Origin: a virus
Direction: 5' to 3' (one strand)
IMG/VR virus record: IMGVR_UViG_3300043313_000471
Span: 1-42,320 of that record
DNA: 42,320 nt
The translations under genes were made by a program, and so were the position numbers. Position 1 is the first letter of the stretch; every line of letters begins with the position of its first letter. Positions 1-10,300 of the stretch are shown piece after piece. The notes beneath the pieces were generated by a model. It had not been told where the DNA came from. It searched no databases and saw nothing but the letters and a program-made list of their open reading frames with translations.

Positions 1-69
1 CGGCCGGCACCACCGGGGCGCAGCATGTCATCCCGCCGTTCGACGAGACGCTGCACGCGACGACCGATG
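1..69. repeat. Terminal direct repeat, left copy (contig overlap)
   Basis: The first 69 bases are identical to 42252-42320. The reading frame of the tail protein runs through the join without interruption, so this is most simply the overlap of a circular assembly, giving a unique genome of about 42,251 bp. It says nothing about the physical ends of the packaged DNA. Confidence 0.95.
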
Positions 70-926
70 ACGGCACGGTGGTCTGGACCAGCATCGGCAG
101 CGGCGACATTCCCGCCGGCGGCATACCGGGAGACGTGCGTACCGCCACCTATTTTGCCACCGATCGCGGCCGGCAGAGCCTGGAATATCTGGCGGCGCTG
201 GTGCGGGCCAAGCTGCTGTATCGTTCGCGCTGCATCGAGATCACCTTCGATTGCGATTATCTGCGCGGCATCGACCAGACCACGCGCAAGACGGCGACCC
301 TGCATGACCCGCGCATTGCCGGAGGCGTGGCGCTGGGCAAGATCAAGGGCGCGGTGCTCGAGGTGAGCGACAGCGGCGTGGCTGCCTGCCATGTCACGAT
401 TGCCTGCTGCGCGGGATTTGATGGCGTGGTGGAGGAGGACGAGGGTTCGCCGCTCTATGTCGCGGACGGTTATGTCGACACAGGATACCAGCAGCACGAG
501 AACGTGGTGGCGGTCCTGCCGGGCGCAACCGACCTCGGCTATGCGCCGCCGGTCTATACCGCAACCGACGACGGCGTGACCTTCCCGTTGACCAGGGACA
601 TGATCACGGTGGTCGACGCCTGGCACCAGGGCGAGGATGTGTCGGGCGCCGCCCTGACCGCGATGGCCGATGCCGCGCGACTGGCGGAACAACCCTACAC
701 GCGCGATGACGCGGGGTCGCCGCTCGATGCCATATTCCGACGCCAGCAACAGGTGGCGATGCTGCAAGCCAACTCGCTCGGAAAACTGCTCAAGGAAAAT
801 CCGTCCTGGCAGGAATTCCAGTTCAGGCCGGTCAACAACGGGCCATTCCACAAGGTCTACAACGTCAAGTTTTCTGACCTGCAGATCCCGATGGGGATCG
901 ACCTGCAATCGGGCGCCACTGCATGA
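1..926 (+). CDS. Tail tip/hub-like structural protein, 3' part (continues from 40535..42320)
   Basis: This is the C-terminal part of a protein of about 880 aa that begins at 40535 and is split by the contig ends; the first complete codon here starts at base 3. It opens with the last of three similar modules (an AGTTG start, then T-x-DGTV-x-W-T/S-S-L/I-G). It then has a mixed alpha/beta domain (LEYLAALVRAKLLYRS) and a C-terminus with many polar and aromatic residues. Its place directly after tape measure and a 151-aa tail gene, and before fibre genes, fits a baseplate or tail-tip protein carrying the fibres. I do not recognise a named family with certainty. The stop overlaps the next start (ATGA). 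Confidence 0.75.
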   Translation, partial: AGTTGAQHVIPPFDETLHATTDDGTVVWTSIGSGDIPAGGIPGDVRTATYFATDRGRQSLEYLAALVRAKLLYRSRCIEITFDCDYLRGIDQTTRKTATLHDPRIAGGVALGKIKGAVLEVSDSGVAACHVTIACCAGFDGVVEEDEGSPLYVADGYVDTGYQQHENVVAVLPGATDLGYAPPVYTATDDGVTFPLTRDMITVVDAWHQGEDVSGAALTAMADAARLAEQPYTRDDAGSPLDAIFRRQQQVAMLQANSLGKLLKENPSWQEFQFRPVNNGPFHKVYNVKFSDLQIPMGIDLQSGATA

Positions 927-1165
927 GCCAGGAATTTGAGTCCATTGTCCGGCCGTTCCAGGACAACCGCATCACGCCGGCGCAAACCTATTACAAGCCG
1001 GGGCAGATCGGCGTCCCCAATGTGATCTTGCGCATCGGACGAAGCGGCGGTTCCGGCAAGGTGGTCACGGGATCATATAGCTACAGTGCAAGCTTCTACA
1101 TGACCAAGCGCGAGAACATGAAAATCTATATCGGACCTGATGGCCAGCAGGGTTCCGATCCATAA
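923..1165 (+). CDS. Small tail-region protein, unknown function
   Basis: An 80-aa protein, translationally coupled to the preceding gene by an ATGA overlap and to the next by TAATG. It contains a Gly/Ser/Tyr-rich middle (GRSGGSGKVVTGSYSYSASFY) and no signal peptide or membrane segment. I recognise no family. Tight packing between a tail-tip gene and receptor-type genes suggests a small structural or assembly part of the tail tip; this rests on position only. Confidence 0.65.
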   Translation: MSQEFESIVRPFQDNRITPAQTYYKPGQIGVPNVILRIGRSGGSGKVVTGSYSYSASFYMTKRENMKIYIGPDGQQGSDP

Positions 1166-2010
1166 TGGCGTTCGTTGAACGTTATCGTAACATACCAAGC
1201 AAGGTCCACATCACGCGCCTTCTCGGCACCAACAAGGCCGGGGATGTGCTTCCGGACATCTGGGCGGATGTCGAAAGAGTTGAATACTTCACGTTTGCCA
1301 CTCAACAGAAACATACCGGGCAATACCAGGAGGTCATTTCCAAGTTCAGATGGCGTGACGATCCCGATGATGCAGATACATATCGCGCCGAGGACGACAG
1401 GTCCGAAAATGAAGACCTGAACTCAACTGAAACCGTAACCCTGAAAGTCTGCTCTCCGGATGAAGATGATCTGAACGATCCGGAAGAGTGGATACCCATT
1501 CGGGTCATCAAGCGGCTGCGGATGGTCGAGGGCGGCGAAGGAGGCATGACTTCCAAGCTATTCCTGACCGATCAATTGACAAAGGACTTAGGCGTCAGGC
1601 TCAGGCGCATTCATCACTACGACACAAGCCTGGACGACAAAGCCGAAGCAGTATTCGATGCCGATCCGACACGTAAGGCATATGTCGAGAGGGCGCATCT
1701 CTATGCGAAGGACGACGAAACCAAAGACGACGACCAGTATATCGAATGTGAAATACTCACACGGATCCTGAAATACGAGAACGCCCACGAACAGTCTGTC
1801 GGCACGGATCAAAAGACCTACGTAAAACTCAAGAACCAGTACCTGATTGATGAAACCGAGCCAGCCCTACTGGAAGAGCTCGGGACCGACGACAAAAACC
1901 CTCCTTACCGGCTCGACCCGTATCAGAACATCGTCAATATCAATTTTGGCGGACTGGCTGTCGAGTTCGGTGACAGGGACCAGGATGCGCCAAAGGAAAA
2001 CACGGGATGA
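1165..2010 (+). CDS. Acidic tail-associated protein, unknown function
   Basis: A 281-aa protein rich in Asp and Glu, with stretches such as RWRDDPDDADTYRAEDD and KDDETKDDDQY, which could bind cations or fold on assembly. There is no signal peptide or membrane segment. Its base composition is less GC-rich than most of the genome, with runs of AT-richer codons, so it may be a recent arrival compared with the neighbouring tail genes. It starts one base inside the preceding stop and ends in an ATGA overlap with the LamG-like gene, so it belongs to the same transcript. Function unrecognised; a tail-tip or chaperone role is inferred from context. Confidence 0.7.
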   Translation: MAFVERYRNIPSKVHITRLLGTNKAGDVLPDIWADVERVEYFTFATQQKHTGQYQEVISKFRWRDDPDDADTYRAEDDRSENEDLNSTETVTLKVCSPDEDDLNDPEEWIPIRVIKRLRMVEGGEGGMTSKLFLTDQLTKDLGVRLRRIHHYDTSLDDKAEAVFDADPTRKAYVERAHLYAKDDETKDDDQYIECEILTRILKYENAHEQSVGTDQKTYVKLKNQYLIDETEPALLEELGTDDKNPPYRLDPYQNIVNINFGGLAVEFGDRDQDAPKENTG

Positions 2011-3233
2011 GTTTTCTTGAGCTCGATAAAGGCATTCCTGATTTTTCCAAGGCGGTAATTTCGTTGTGGTTCAGGGCGCCGCTCGAGTCGGTGATCGCAG
2101 CGGCCGACAATAGCCTGCCAACAGGCGCAGATAATTTCTACATGATGCAGGGGATCCTGCCGCTCGTCACGTTTGGCAAGCCGCAGCAGAACAAGAATTA
2201 CCAGGTGGTCTACAGCGAAGACATCGCTCACGGCGATCCTTTCGATGTTGCCGTTATCAGTGCCTATACCGGATGGACAAACGGCCCGGCTTATGATGTC
2301 GATCCAAGTTTTATCGGGCTTGACTGCCGATCGGATGGCACATTCAAGGTCGAGTTCAATCTGCAGAGCGACAAGAAAGGTTCGTATAATTCGCTGATAT
2401 GGTTCGCTACCGACGCTGCCTATATCGCCGACTACGACGGCCCACCTCCCGTTGGCAGCGGTATCGTCGGTTCGGCCGGTTCGTGGTTTCAGACCACGAT
2501 CGTCGACGGCACCAATGGCATCCAGGATGCGCAGCCGGAGCATTTCAATGTCGAGAACGGGATCAAGCTCAAAGCGGATGTCTGGCACCATGTCGTGCTG
2601 TCGTTCGATGTGAGCGGGTCGTGCTCGGTCGGGGAGAAGCCAACCAGCACTTGCCTGATGTGGTATGCCATCGACGATACGAACTACAACGGCGTCGAAC
2701 ATATGGGGCCGCAGAGGGATGATGATGATGAACTGGGACCTAACGCTATTCTGACTTATACCGTTTACCGCGAGTCGGGCGTGAGCGACGATCCGATAAT
2801 TTTTTATAATAACAACGTTCCAAACCCATCCGGCGGCTGCAGCCCTGGACCGTTGCCGAGCGACCAGGTCGATTTTGCGTTTCCTTCTTCTGCCAAATAT
2901 GTCGACGCTATTTTCAGGGTGGAGATGGCCGAATTCCAGATGTGGACCGGCGTCACGCTGGACACCGGCATCGAGGACAATCGCCGCATGTTCATCAAGG
3001 ACAATGGCAGGCCGGAGCTGGATTATTCCCTGGCGGAAGATGTGCTGGGCAAGCCGATTATCCGGCTGCACAAATCCGGCAACTGGATCGTCGGCCACAA
3101 CACCGGCTCGATCGGCACCGATGCCGAAGGCAAAAAAATAGAGAGTGGTCAATTCATTCCGACCGCAAAGACCAGGCGCTGGAAGCCTGATCCATCACTG
3201 CATGGTCCACAGAACCCTGGCAAAAAGACATGA
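2007..3233 (+). CDS. LamG-like (concanavalin A-like) tail protein
   Basis: A 408-aa protein. The central KADVWHHVVLSFD segment (about residues 190-202) is the typical strand of LamG/concanavalin A-like beta-sandwich domains, which bind sugars. The region before it (SLIWFATDAAYIADYDG) and the later FRVEMAEFQMWTGVTLD stretch fit the same fold (compare the usual 'EVAIYNRALT' end strand). In phages such domains sit in fibres or tail tips and contact host polysaccharide. The gene is coupled to both neighbours by ATGA overlaps. Fold confidence is moderate; ligand unknown. Confidence 0.7.
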   Translation: MSFLELDKGIPDFSKAVISLWFRAPLESVIAAADNSLPTGADNFYMMQGILPLVTFGKPQQNKNYQVVYSEDIAHGDPFDVAVISAYTGWTNGPAYDVDPSFIGLDCRSDGTFKVEFNLQSDKKGSYNSLIWFATDAAYIADYDGPPPVGSGIVGSAGSWFQTTIVDGTNGIQDAQPEHFNVENGIKLKADVWHHVVLSFDVSGSCSVGEKPTSTCLMWYAIDDTNYNGVEHMGPQRDDDDELGPNAILTYTVYRESGVSDDPIIFYNNNVPNPSGGCSPGPLPSDQVDFAFPSSAKYVDAIFRVEMAEFQMWTGVTLDTGIEDNRRMFIKDNGRPELDYSLAEDVLGKPIIRLHKSGNWIVGHNTGSIGTDAEGKKIESGQFIPTAKTRRWKPDPSLHGPQNPGKKT

Positions 3234-4450
3234 CGCAAACTTATCGCACCGACGACTTCGCCAGATGGGGTTCGGGGCAGGGCTTCAACCTGTCGCCGGA
3301 GCAGGTCGACATCAATTTCTGGGATCTGGTGCAGCGGATGATCGCGCAGGAGGCGCGACCCGATCCTGCTCCCGGTATCGATCATTTCGAGATCGTCGGC
3401 ATCAACATGTACGTCCACATGACCGACGCCACGGTGCTCGGTCCCTATGTGCTGCCGGTGGCGCTTTACAACGACCGCGGCGAATGGGAGCCGGAAGTCG
3501 CCTATTCGGTGATGGACACATTTTCCATTAACGGCGGGCTCTATGTCGTCATCTTCGATCACACATCGGAACTGACGTTCGACGCCGGCGCCAATGACGG
3601 CGCGGGCCACGACTATTATCAGCTGATGATCCAGACGCCAGGCTCGGCGTTGCCGGCGGGCGGCGCGGTGGGAATGCTGCTGGTGAAAACCACCGAGACC
3701 GATTATGCGGCCGGCTGGGGCTACACCGATGCCAGCGTGGTGAACTTCTCGCCGGCCGACGAGAGCACCCTGATATCAAACAATGTTGCCGACGCGCTGG
3801 AAGAACTGGCGGCGGCCGACTTCACCGGCGATGCCGCCGATGTGGTTTACGATCCCGCCACAAGCGGACTGACCGCGACCGATGTGCAGGGCGCGCTCGA
3901 CGAACTGGCGGCGGCGAGCACCAGTGGCGCGGCCGGCAGGCAAACCATCTGGGTGCCGGCAGTCGCGATGACGCCGCGCACTACCAACGGGGCCGCAGCC
4001 GGCTCGGTCGAGACGGCCACCAATAAGAACATGATCCGGACGCTCGACTTCGACGCTGGCACGGCCGAGTATGCGCAGTTCGATATTGCCATGCCGAAGT
4101 CGTGGGACCGGGGCAACCTGTATTATAAGGCGTTCTGGTCGCATGCGGCCACGACAACAAATTTCGGCGTGTCCTTTGCCATGGTCTCGGTGGCAGTGTC
4201 AAACGCCGATGCCCTCGATGTCGCCTTTGGCTCAATTGTTGCAACCAACGACACCGGCGGCGCTACCAACATACAATACGTTACTGGCGAGAGCGCCCCG
4301 ATGACGGTGGCCGGTACACCGGTGGAAGGCGACGTGATCATGTTCCGGATCAACCGCAATCCGGCCGACAGCGGCGACACGCTGGCCGTGGATGCCAGGC
4401 TGCACGGGGTCCAGATCTTCTACGCCACCAGCGCCGGCACGGACGACTGA
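3230..4450 (+). CDS. Tail fibre-like protein
   Basis: A 406-aa protein with an N-terminal half of unknown fold and a middle region holding two copies of a motif common in phage fibres: ISNNVADALEELAAADF and LTATDVQGALDELAAAS (about residues 183-226). These usually mark short helical or stem segments between beta domains. The C-terminal half (about 235-406) is Ala/Thr-rich and beta-prone, like a fibre tip. It overlaps its neighbours by ATGA and TGATG, so it is made with the LamG-like protein before it and the YxLTG-repeat protein after it. Confidence 0.7.
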   Translation: MTQTYRTDDFARWGSGQGFNLSPEQVDINFWDLVQRMIAQEARPDPAPGIDHFEIVGINMYVHMTDATVLGPYVLPVALYNDRGEWEPEVAYSVMDTFSINGGLYVVIFDHTSELTFDAGANDGAGHDYYQLMIQTPGSALPAGGAVGMLLVKTTETDYAAGWGYTDASVVNFSPADESTLISNNVADALEELAAADFTGDAADVVYDPATSGLTATDVQGALDELAAASTSGAAGRQTIWVPAVAMTPRTTNGAAAGSVETATNKNMIRTLDFDAGTAEYAQFDIAMPKSWDRGNLYYKAFWSHAATTTNFGVSFAMVSVAVSNADALDVAFGSIVATNDTGGATNIQYVTGESAPMTVAGTPVEGDVIMFRINRNPADSGDTLAVDARLHGVQIFYATSAGTDD

Positions 4451-5418
4451 TGCTTCGCGTCACACAGCTATCCGGGTTCGGCGGCCAGGGATCTGGCGCG
4501 GTCACCACCGGCAAGGTCTTGGCAGATGGCGGTTCGTATGGGCTGATCGGCAGCACGGCCGCTATCCTGAATTCAGGCGAGGCAACCAAGATCCTCGCCG
4601 CCGATGGCGGTTCCTACGGTCTCACCGGGACCGCGGCCGGTGTCCAGAAAGGTGGCGGACCAGCCGCTGATTTCATCGCGCGCACGACCGGCATGGATGG
4701 CACGCACGTCACGGCTTTTACCAATCTGATCAACGGCCTGGTGTCCGACGGCATTTGGGCCAAGCTCGACATGCTGCACGTCTATGCCACCAACAGCAGC
4801 GCGAACGCGCTGCTTAACCTGGTCGGCAACGTTTACAACGGCACAACGGCCGGCTCGCCCACGTTCACGGCTGACAGGGGATTTCGGGGAGCGGAAGCAA
4901 GCGCCACCATGTACATCGACACCGGGTTCAATCCGGCCACGGCGTCCTCGCCAAAGTTTACGCTGAACTCAGCGCACATCTCGGCATGGGCTGCGGACAA
5001 CGCCGCGCCGGGTTATTCCCAGTATGCGATCATGGGACTGGCTGGCAGCAGCGCCGACACGCTGATCATTCCTCGAAGCCAGTTCGGCGGCGATACGCGA
5101 TACAGCGTCAACAACTCCACTCAGATCATCGTCGTTCGTGCAACTCAGGAGGGGTACTTTCTAGCTAATCGCTCTGCCAGCAACGCCGTCCAAGGTTATA
5201 AAAACGGAGCTTCTGACGGCACTGGTTCGGCAACGGCCAGCGGACTGATCAACGGCACCTTTACAACACTCAGCACCAACCTTGCGGGCACCGGCAATCA
5301 TTTCGGCGGCCCGCACCAATGCGCGATGGCGAGCATCGGTGCGTCTTTGACCGGCACGGAAGTCGGAAACTTCTACACCAGGCTGCGCACCTACATGACG
5401 GCTGTCGGCGTGCCGTGA
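4450..5418 (+). CDS. Tail protein with two YxLTG repeats
   Basis: A 322-aa protein. Its N-terminus has two copies of a short repeat (LADGGSYGLIGSTAAIL and LAADGGSYGLTGTAAGVQ, about residues 20-65), which is the same unit found 24 times in the 1179-aa protein at 7389-10928. The rest is a beta-rich domain ending in NFYTRLRTYMTAVGV, an ending often seen on LamG-like phage tail domains. The shared repeat suggests that the two proteins assemble together or exchange modules. The start overlaps the preceding stop (TGATG). Confidence 0.7.
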   Translation: MLRVTQLSGFGGQGSGAVTTGKVLADGGSYGLIGSTAAILNSGEATKILAADGGSYGLTGTAAGVQKGGGPAADFIARTTGMDGTHVTAFTNLINGLVSDGIWAKLDMLHVYATNSSANALLNLVGNVYNGTTAGSPTFTADRGFRGAEASATMYIDTGFNPATASSPKFTLNSAHISAWAADNAAPGYSQYAIMGLAGSSADTLIIPRSQFGGDTRYSVNNSTQIIVVRATQEGYFLANRSASNAVQGYKNGASDGTGSATASGLINGTFTTLSTNLAGTGNHFGGPHQCAMASIGASLTGTEVGNFYTRLRTYMTAVGVP

Positions 5419-5693
5419 CCGAACTCAAATCGTGGGTCCGTGAAAATTCCACGCTGGTCTATTTCCTGATCGCGCAAATGCTTGCCCTTGGCGCGGGCGG
5501 CGCGAGCATGCTTGCCTACATGGTCAAGCTCGAAAACAGGGTCCACACGATGGAGGTTCGGGGGGCTGCCTATACTGTGACGCGGATGGACGAGATGAAA
5601 CTGTCCATTGCCATCTTGGAACAGAACATCAAGAAGAACGAGGCGTCGATCGAGCGCATCATCAACGAGTATCTGAAGGACAGACCGAAATGA
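5415..5693 (+). CDS. Small membrane protein with coiled coil (holin- or spanin-like)
   Basis: A 92-aa protein starting at a GTG that overlaps the preceding stop (GTGA). One long hydrophobic segment (about residues 13-37, LVYFLIAQMLALGAGGASML then AYMV) is followed by a charged helix (about 60-90, KLSIAILEQNIKKNEASIER) likely to form a coiled coil. Two genes downstream is the endolysin, so this is the best candidate for a lysis membrane protein (holin or inner-membrane spanin). Class cannot be settled from sequence alone. Confidence 0.6.
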   Translation: MTELKSWVRENSTLVYFLIAQMLALGAGGASMLAYMVKLENRVHTMEVRGAAYTVTRMDEMKLSIAILEQNIKKNEASIERIINEYLKDRPK

Positions 5694-5851
5694 GCGAGGC
5701 AATCGTCGAGTATCGCATTGAGATCATCGGCAGCGAGGTGACGGTGGTCATCACGGCCAGCGACGATGACGCCGCGCAGCGGATGGCCGATCTGCTGGAT
5801 CGTCAATTCAAAAGCGGCGTCGTCAACGAGGAGGATCCGGATGAGCCGTAG
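5690..5851 (+). CDS. Small acidic protein, unknown function
   Basis: A 53-aa ORF that starts in an ATGA overlap with the membrane protein gene and overlaps the endolysin start by 11 bases in another frame. The predicted fold is a beta hairpin (YRIEIIGSEVTVVITAS) followed by a helix (DDAAQRMADLLDRQF). It has no membrane segment. The tight coupling on both sides supports real translation within the lysis cassette; function unknown. Confidence 0.5.
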   Translation: MSEAIVEYRIEIIGSEVTVVITASDDDAAQRMADLLDRQFKSGVVNEEDPDEP

Positions 5852-6644
5852 AGCAAAGGCTACACAGAAACTGCTGGACCAGGTCAACGAGTCCTGCCCG
5901 GCGCGCAACAAGGGCAGCGATGGTTGGATCGGCGACACCGCGCACCAGAACACCAAGTCCGACCACAACCCCAACAGCGCCGGCGTGGTGCAGGCGCAGG
6001 ACATCACGCACGATCCGAAGAACGGTTTTGACAGCCACAAGTTCGCTGAGTACCTGCGCACCCACAAGGACAAGCGCATCAAGTATGTGATCTCGAACCG
6101 CAAGATATTCTCCGGTCCCGCCGGACCGCAGCCGTGGGTCTGGCGTTCCTACAGCGGCAAGAACCCGCACGATGCCCATGTCCACGTATCTGTTGGGGAC
6201 AGCGCGGCGATTTATGACAGCGCGGCGGCCTGGGAGATCCCGTTCACCACCGGGCTGCCAGACCTCGACGCGCCCGACGTCACCTTGCCGGTGCTGAAGA
6301 AGGGATCGAAGGGTATCTATGTCGCGATCCTGCAGGTGCTGCTGGGCTTCGTCAACGGCGAGATCGACGGCGACTTCGGCAACATGACCGACGGGGCGCT
6401 GAAGCAGTTCCAGCGCGAGCACAAACTGGGCGCCGACGGCATCTGCGGCACCTATTCCTGGCGCGAGCTGATGCGGCCGTGGGCCAAGGAAACCGGGTTG
6501 CTGCCGACCGATCCGAAACAGAAGCTGACCGAGATGGCGCTGATCGCGCAGAAGACCGGATCGACGGCGACGGTCGACGAACTGGTCACCTCCTTCGTGG
6601 TGGTGCTGGAGGACATCCTGCCGCCGGGGTTCATCGTACAATGA
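5841..6644 (+). CDS. Endolysin: M15-like peptidase plus peptidoglycan-binding domain
   Basis: A 267-aa protein expected to cut peptidoglycan cross-links at lysis. Residues about 35-120 hold the zinc-ligand pattern of M15/VanY-type peptidases: H42 in SDHN, D54 in AQDITHD, and HVH at 113-115. Residues about 147-215 form a PG_binding_1 repeat (LKKGSKGIYVAILQVLLGF, then DGDFGNMTDGALKQFQ, DGICGTYSW). No signal peptide is present, so export depends on a holin. I chose the ATG at 5841 because GAGGAGG lies just upstream; an in-frame extension to 5766 would overlap the 53-aa gene entirely. It lies among tail-fibre genes, not at the end of the late block. Confidence 0.85.
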   Translation: MSRRAKATQKLLDQVNESCPARNKGSDGWIGDTAHQNTKSDHNPNSAGVVQAQDITHDPKNGFDSHKFAEYLRTHKDKRIKYVISNRKIFSGPAGPQPWVWRSYSGKNPHDAHVHVSVGDSAAIYDSAAAWEIPFTTGLPDLDAPDVTLPVLKKGSKGIYVAILQVLLGFVNGEIDGDFGNMTDGALKQFQREHKLGADGICGTYSWRELMRPWAKETGLLPTDPKQKLTEMALIAQKTGSTATVDELVTSFVVVLEDILPPGFIVQ

Positions 6645-6678
6645 CGCAAACTGTAGACAACCTGGAAGGAGAACTGAA

Positions 6679-7107
6679 ATGGCTACCTATGTGAAATACG
6701 ACACCGCGATCGAGAAGCTCTGCGACAAGAAGATCGACGCCTTCGGCACCACCGACATCTGGAAGGCGGTGATCCACACCGACGCGCCGGCGCCGACCAC
6801 CGACAGCGTGCTGACCGACCTGGTGCAGATCGCCGGTTCGAACGGCTACACCACCGACGGCAGCGACATCACGTTCAACTCGACGCGGACCGGCGGCACC
6901 GTCACCGCCACCGGCACCGACGTGGTGTGGACGGCGAGCGGCGGCAACCTCGGCGCGTCGACGACGGGACGCTATGTCTCGGTCTACGACAGCACAGCGA
7001 CGGCGAAGGATCTGTGGTGTTCGTGGGACTACGGCAGCGTTTTCACGGTGGCTACCGGAGAGACACTGACGCTGGATTTCGGCGCCAACATCTGGACCAT
7101 GACATGA
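6679..7107 (+). CDS. Conserved phage structural protein
   Basis: A 142-aa protein preceded by a clear ribosome site (GGAAGGAGA). The sequence alternates short beta strands rich in Thr and Gly (GYTTDGSDITF, TGTDVVWTASGG, GRYVSVYDSTATAKDLW, FTVATGETLTLDF). This pattern recurs in small phage proteins encoded near fibre genes, often with a TGRYVxVYxxT core. I cannot assign a role; a decoration or fibre-attachment protein would suit the fold and the position just before the large repeat protein. Confidence 0.65.
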   Translation: MATYVKYDTAIEKLCDKKIDAFGTTDIWKAVIHTDAPAPTTDSVLTDLVQIAGSNGYTTDGSDITFNSTRTGGTVTATGTDVVWTASGGNLGASTTGRYVSVYDSTATAKDLWCSWDYGSVFTVATGETLTLDFGANIWTMT

Positions 7108-7388
7108 GCAAACCCGCGCGGCCGGTGACCCTGGCGCTTGTCTGCAAGCGCTATCCGGTCGCAAAACTGCGCGGGCTAATTCCGCCCAGGTTTCTGGAAG
7201 CGCTCGAGCACAATCAGATGATCTCGTCGTGCTGCCGGCATCCGGAGGACCACGACATCGAGGCGTTCAAGTCGCGCGCGGAAGAAACCGCGCCTGATAT
7301 CTACGTGTTTCACTGCCGGTGCGGCAAACAGCACCGGCGCTTCTGCATCGGCGGTGGCGACGAGCGGCCGATGTGGGAAGTGGGGTAG
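7104..7388 (+). CDS. Small Cys-rich protein, possible zinc ribbon
   Basis: A 94-aa protein starting in an ATGA overlap with the previous gene. It has an SSCCRHPEDH segment (about residues 41-50) and a second cluster HCRCGKQHRRFCIGG (about 70-84), giving enough Cys and His to bind zinc. No membrane segment. It ends at the base before the ATG of the giant repeat protein, so it could act as its assembly partner; that is inferred from position only. Confidence 0.6.
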   Translation: MSKPARPVTLALVCKRYPVAKLRGLIPPRFLEALEHNQMISSCCRHPEDHDIEAFKSRAEETAPDIYVFHCRCGKQHRRFCIGGGDERPMWEVG

Positions 7389-10300
7389 ATGGCTCTCCCG
7401 GTAACCATCACCGGCATCTCAACGGCGGTCGCGCCGGTTGGGCCGTTCAAGTCGACCAACGGCAATTACTACTTCTTCGGTCTCGACGGCACCACGGCGA
7501 CGACGCTGCAGGCGTACAAGGCTGGTGCTGGTGCCACGATATATTCCATTGCGACCACTCTGGCTCAGAGTGTAGTTTTTGCAAACAACACGGGCACCGG
7601 CAATAGAATTTGCCAAACATTCACAACCGGCGCTTCTGATCAAGCCATTACGTCAATAACTTTTGCCCTGTCAAAAGCCAGTCTTCCGACCGACAATCTT
7701 GTTGTCGACCTCCAGTTGTTTGATACGGGGACAAGCAAGCCAACCGGTGCGGTGCTTGGCACCACGGGGGCAATCGCCGGATCGGCGCTCACCACTAGCG
7801 CAGCTCGATATACGTTTACGTTTGCCACTCCGGTCGCCATCAGCCCAAATACCCGATATGCCGCAATTCTCAGGCGTGTTGGTGCAGGCAGTGCTTCAGC
7901 TTATTTTTTAATCCATCAAAGCAGCGGTGCCGGTCAAAACGCCGATGCCGCTCAGGGTTCCAACGGTTACACCGTAGGAACCAGCACTTGGCAAACCTAT
8001 AGCATTATCGACTATGATCTGATCGTCACCGGAACGACAACTGGCGATCCGTCAGTTTCGTGGGGCAGCATCGCCACTAAGACCGGCTTCACCACCGCCA
8101 TCCTCAATATCGCGGCCTATCAAGTTGGCAACGTCATCCACCTGGCGGTGCAGGACGGCACGATGTCGTCCAGCGTGGCGACGAAGTATCTGTCGTTCGA
8201 TGCGGCAACCGATACGTTTCTGGCGACGACGGAGACTGTGGCGGCGGCATCAGTCGTCACGGGGCAGGCGACGGCGGGCTGGGGTGCTTCGCTCGTTGTC
8301 CGCAGCAACGGCAACGCCGTCATCCTCTACAACGGCCTGCAGGTCAATACATCCGGCACTGCCCGTGCTCGAATGTATTATCGCGAACGCACTGGGCTGA
8401 ACACCTACGGCACGGCAACGCGGGTCGATGCCAACACGGCCACCGACAACACGACGCCCTTTGCGGTACTGGGCGCGGCTGGCAGAGTGCATTTTGCCTT
8501 TACGGCGGCTGCGACGACCGGCCTCCGCACATTGTCGGCGGCCAATGCGCTGAACACATTTGCGTCGAATGCGAGCATGACGGCTCCCGGCGACGGTGTC
8601 AGCTACGACCGATCGGGGACGATCAAGGTTGTATTCACCAGCAATGTGAACGGCAGCCAGGGCACGTTGCGGTTTGACAGTTCCGACAACCCGGCGGCGA
8701 CATTCGCCAACCAGAGTATTGCAGCAGCGACGATCCCACATCGGATCGGGACGTTTCCGAACACGGACGATGTTACGATTGTCTATCGCTCGTCAGCGGA
8801 CAGCGACCTCTATTCAATAAAATCAAGTGATGACGGCGCGACGTTCGGTGCGCCGGTCGCGTTCTTTGTCGGTACGGTCGCCAATGCCGACACCAGCGTG
8901 TCGCGCAGTTCTAGCGGCAGCGTGTACACGCGCGGGTCGAATAGCGTTGTCGGGTACATCGTCAACGATGGCGGCACGCTTAAATACAATGAAAATTCGC
9001 TGGCCACCAACAAGACGCTGGATGCGACGGTCGGCGCTACTTATGCGGTCACTGGCGCCAGCACGACGACTGTCCTGCTCAAGCGCAAGCTCGACGCGAC
9101 CACGGGCTCGAGCTACACCCTCACCGGTACCGACGTCGCGATCGCCAAAGGCGCGCCGCCGAAACGGCTGACCGCGGACCCCGGCAGCTATCTTCTCACC
9201 GGGGCATCCACCACCACCATCCTGCGCCGCGCCAGGATCGATGCGGCGGCCGCAAGCTATGCGGTCACCGGCGCGTCGACCAGCAACGTCCTGCACAAGG
9301 CGAAGATCGATGCGACGGTGGGCGGCGCCTATGCGCTGACGGGCACGGCCGTCAGCCTGCTGCACAAGTACCGGCCGGTCGCGCTCGGCGGCAGTTATCT
9401 TCTCACCGGCACTGATGCGGCACTGACCAAGCTGGCGCAGAAGACACTGGCTGCCGGCACGGCCTCGTATGCGCTCACCGGCACCGACGCGGCTGTCATC
9501 AAGCGGGTGTTCAAGCGACTGACGGCAGACGGCAGTTCATATGCCGTTACGGGCGCGGCGCCATCGGCCGTCCTGGTCAAGCGGAAACTGACCGCCGACG
9601 CCGGCACCTACGCACTCACCGGCACTGCGGCGACGCCGTGGCATGGCTACAAGGTTATTGCGGGTGCCTCGAGTTACGCTCTGACCGGCAACGCGACAGC
9701 CGTCCTGCTGCATCGCTGGAAGGTCGCGGCGACCGGCGAAACCTACGCACTGACCGGCAATTCCGCTACGTTTCTCATTCACAAGGATATTGTAAGCGCA
9801 GCGCCTGGCGCCTATGCCCTGACTGGCGCCGCCGTCAACTTCCAGATCCGCACCGACAAGTTCCTTTCCGCGGCGCTGGGCACTTACACCATTACCGGCA
9901 CACCGGTCAGCGTGCGGGTGACTTGGAAACTGGCCGCGACCGCCGGAAGCTATGCGGTTACCGGCACCGACGCTGCGCTGACTAGGCGCGTGCCCAAGAC
10001 CCTGGTCGCCGGCAGCGCAAGCTACGCACTGACAGGCACGGCGGCCTCGGTCCTGCACCGCTGGAAGACCGCAGCACTCGGCAGTTCCTATGCGCTGACG
10101 GGTTCGCCCGCCACCGTCGTCCACCGCTTCAAGATCGCGGCGGCCAGCGCCAGCTACGCGCTAACGGGCACCGCTGCCAACGTCACCAAGGTTGCCGCTA
10201 GGACGGTCACAGCGGCCCCTGGGGCCTATGCGCTGACGGGTGCGACTGCATCCGCCCTGCACCGCGTCAAGCTACCAGCGGTCGCCGGAAGCTATTCCCT

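Noticed and set aside
1923-3152. 409-aa antisense ORF
   Set aside because: It mirrors the well-coupled LamG-like gene on the plus strand; no ribosome site or recognisable domain. GC-rich codons leave long open antisense frames.
6641-6694. 17-codon ORF after the endolysin gene
   Set aside because: Starts in an ATGA overlap but is too short and covers the ribosome site of the next gene.
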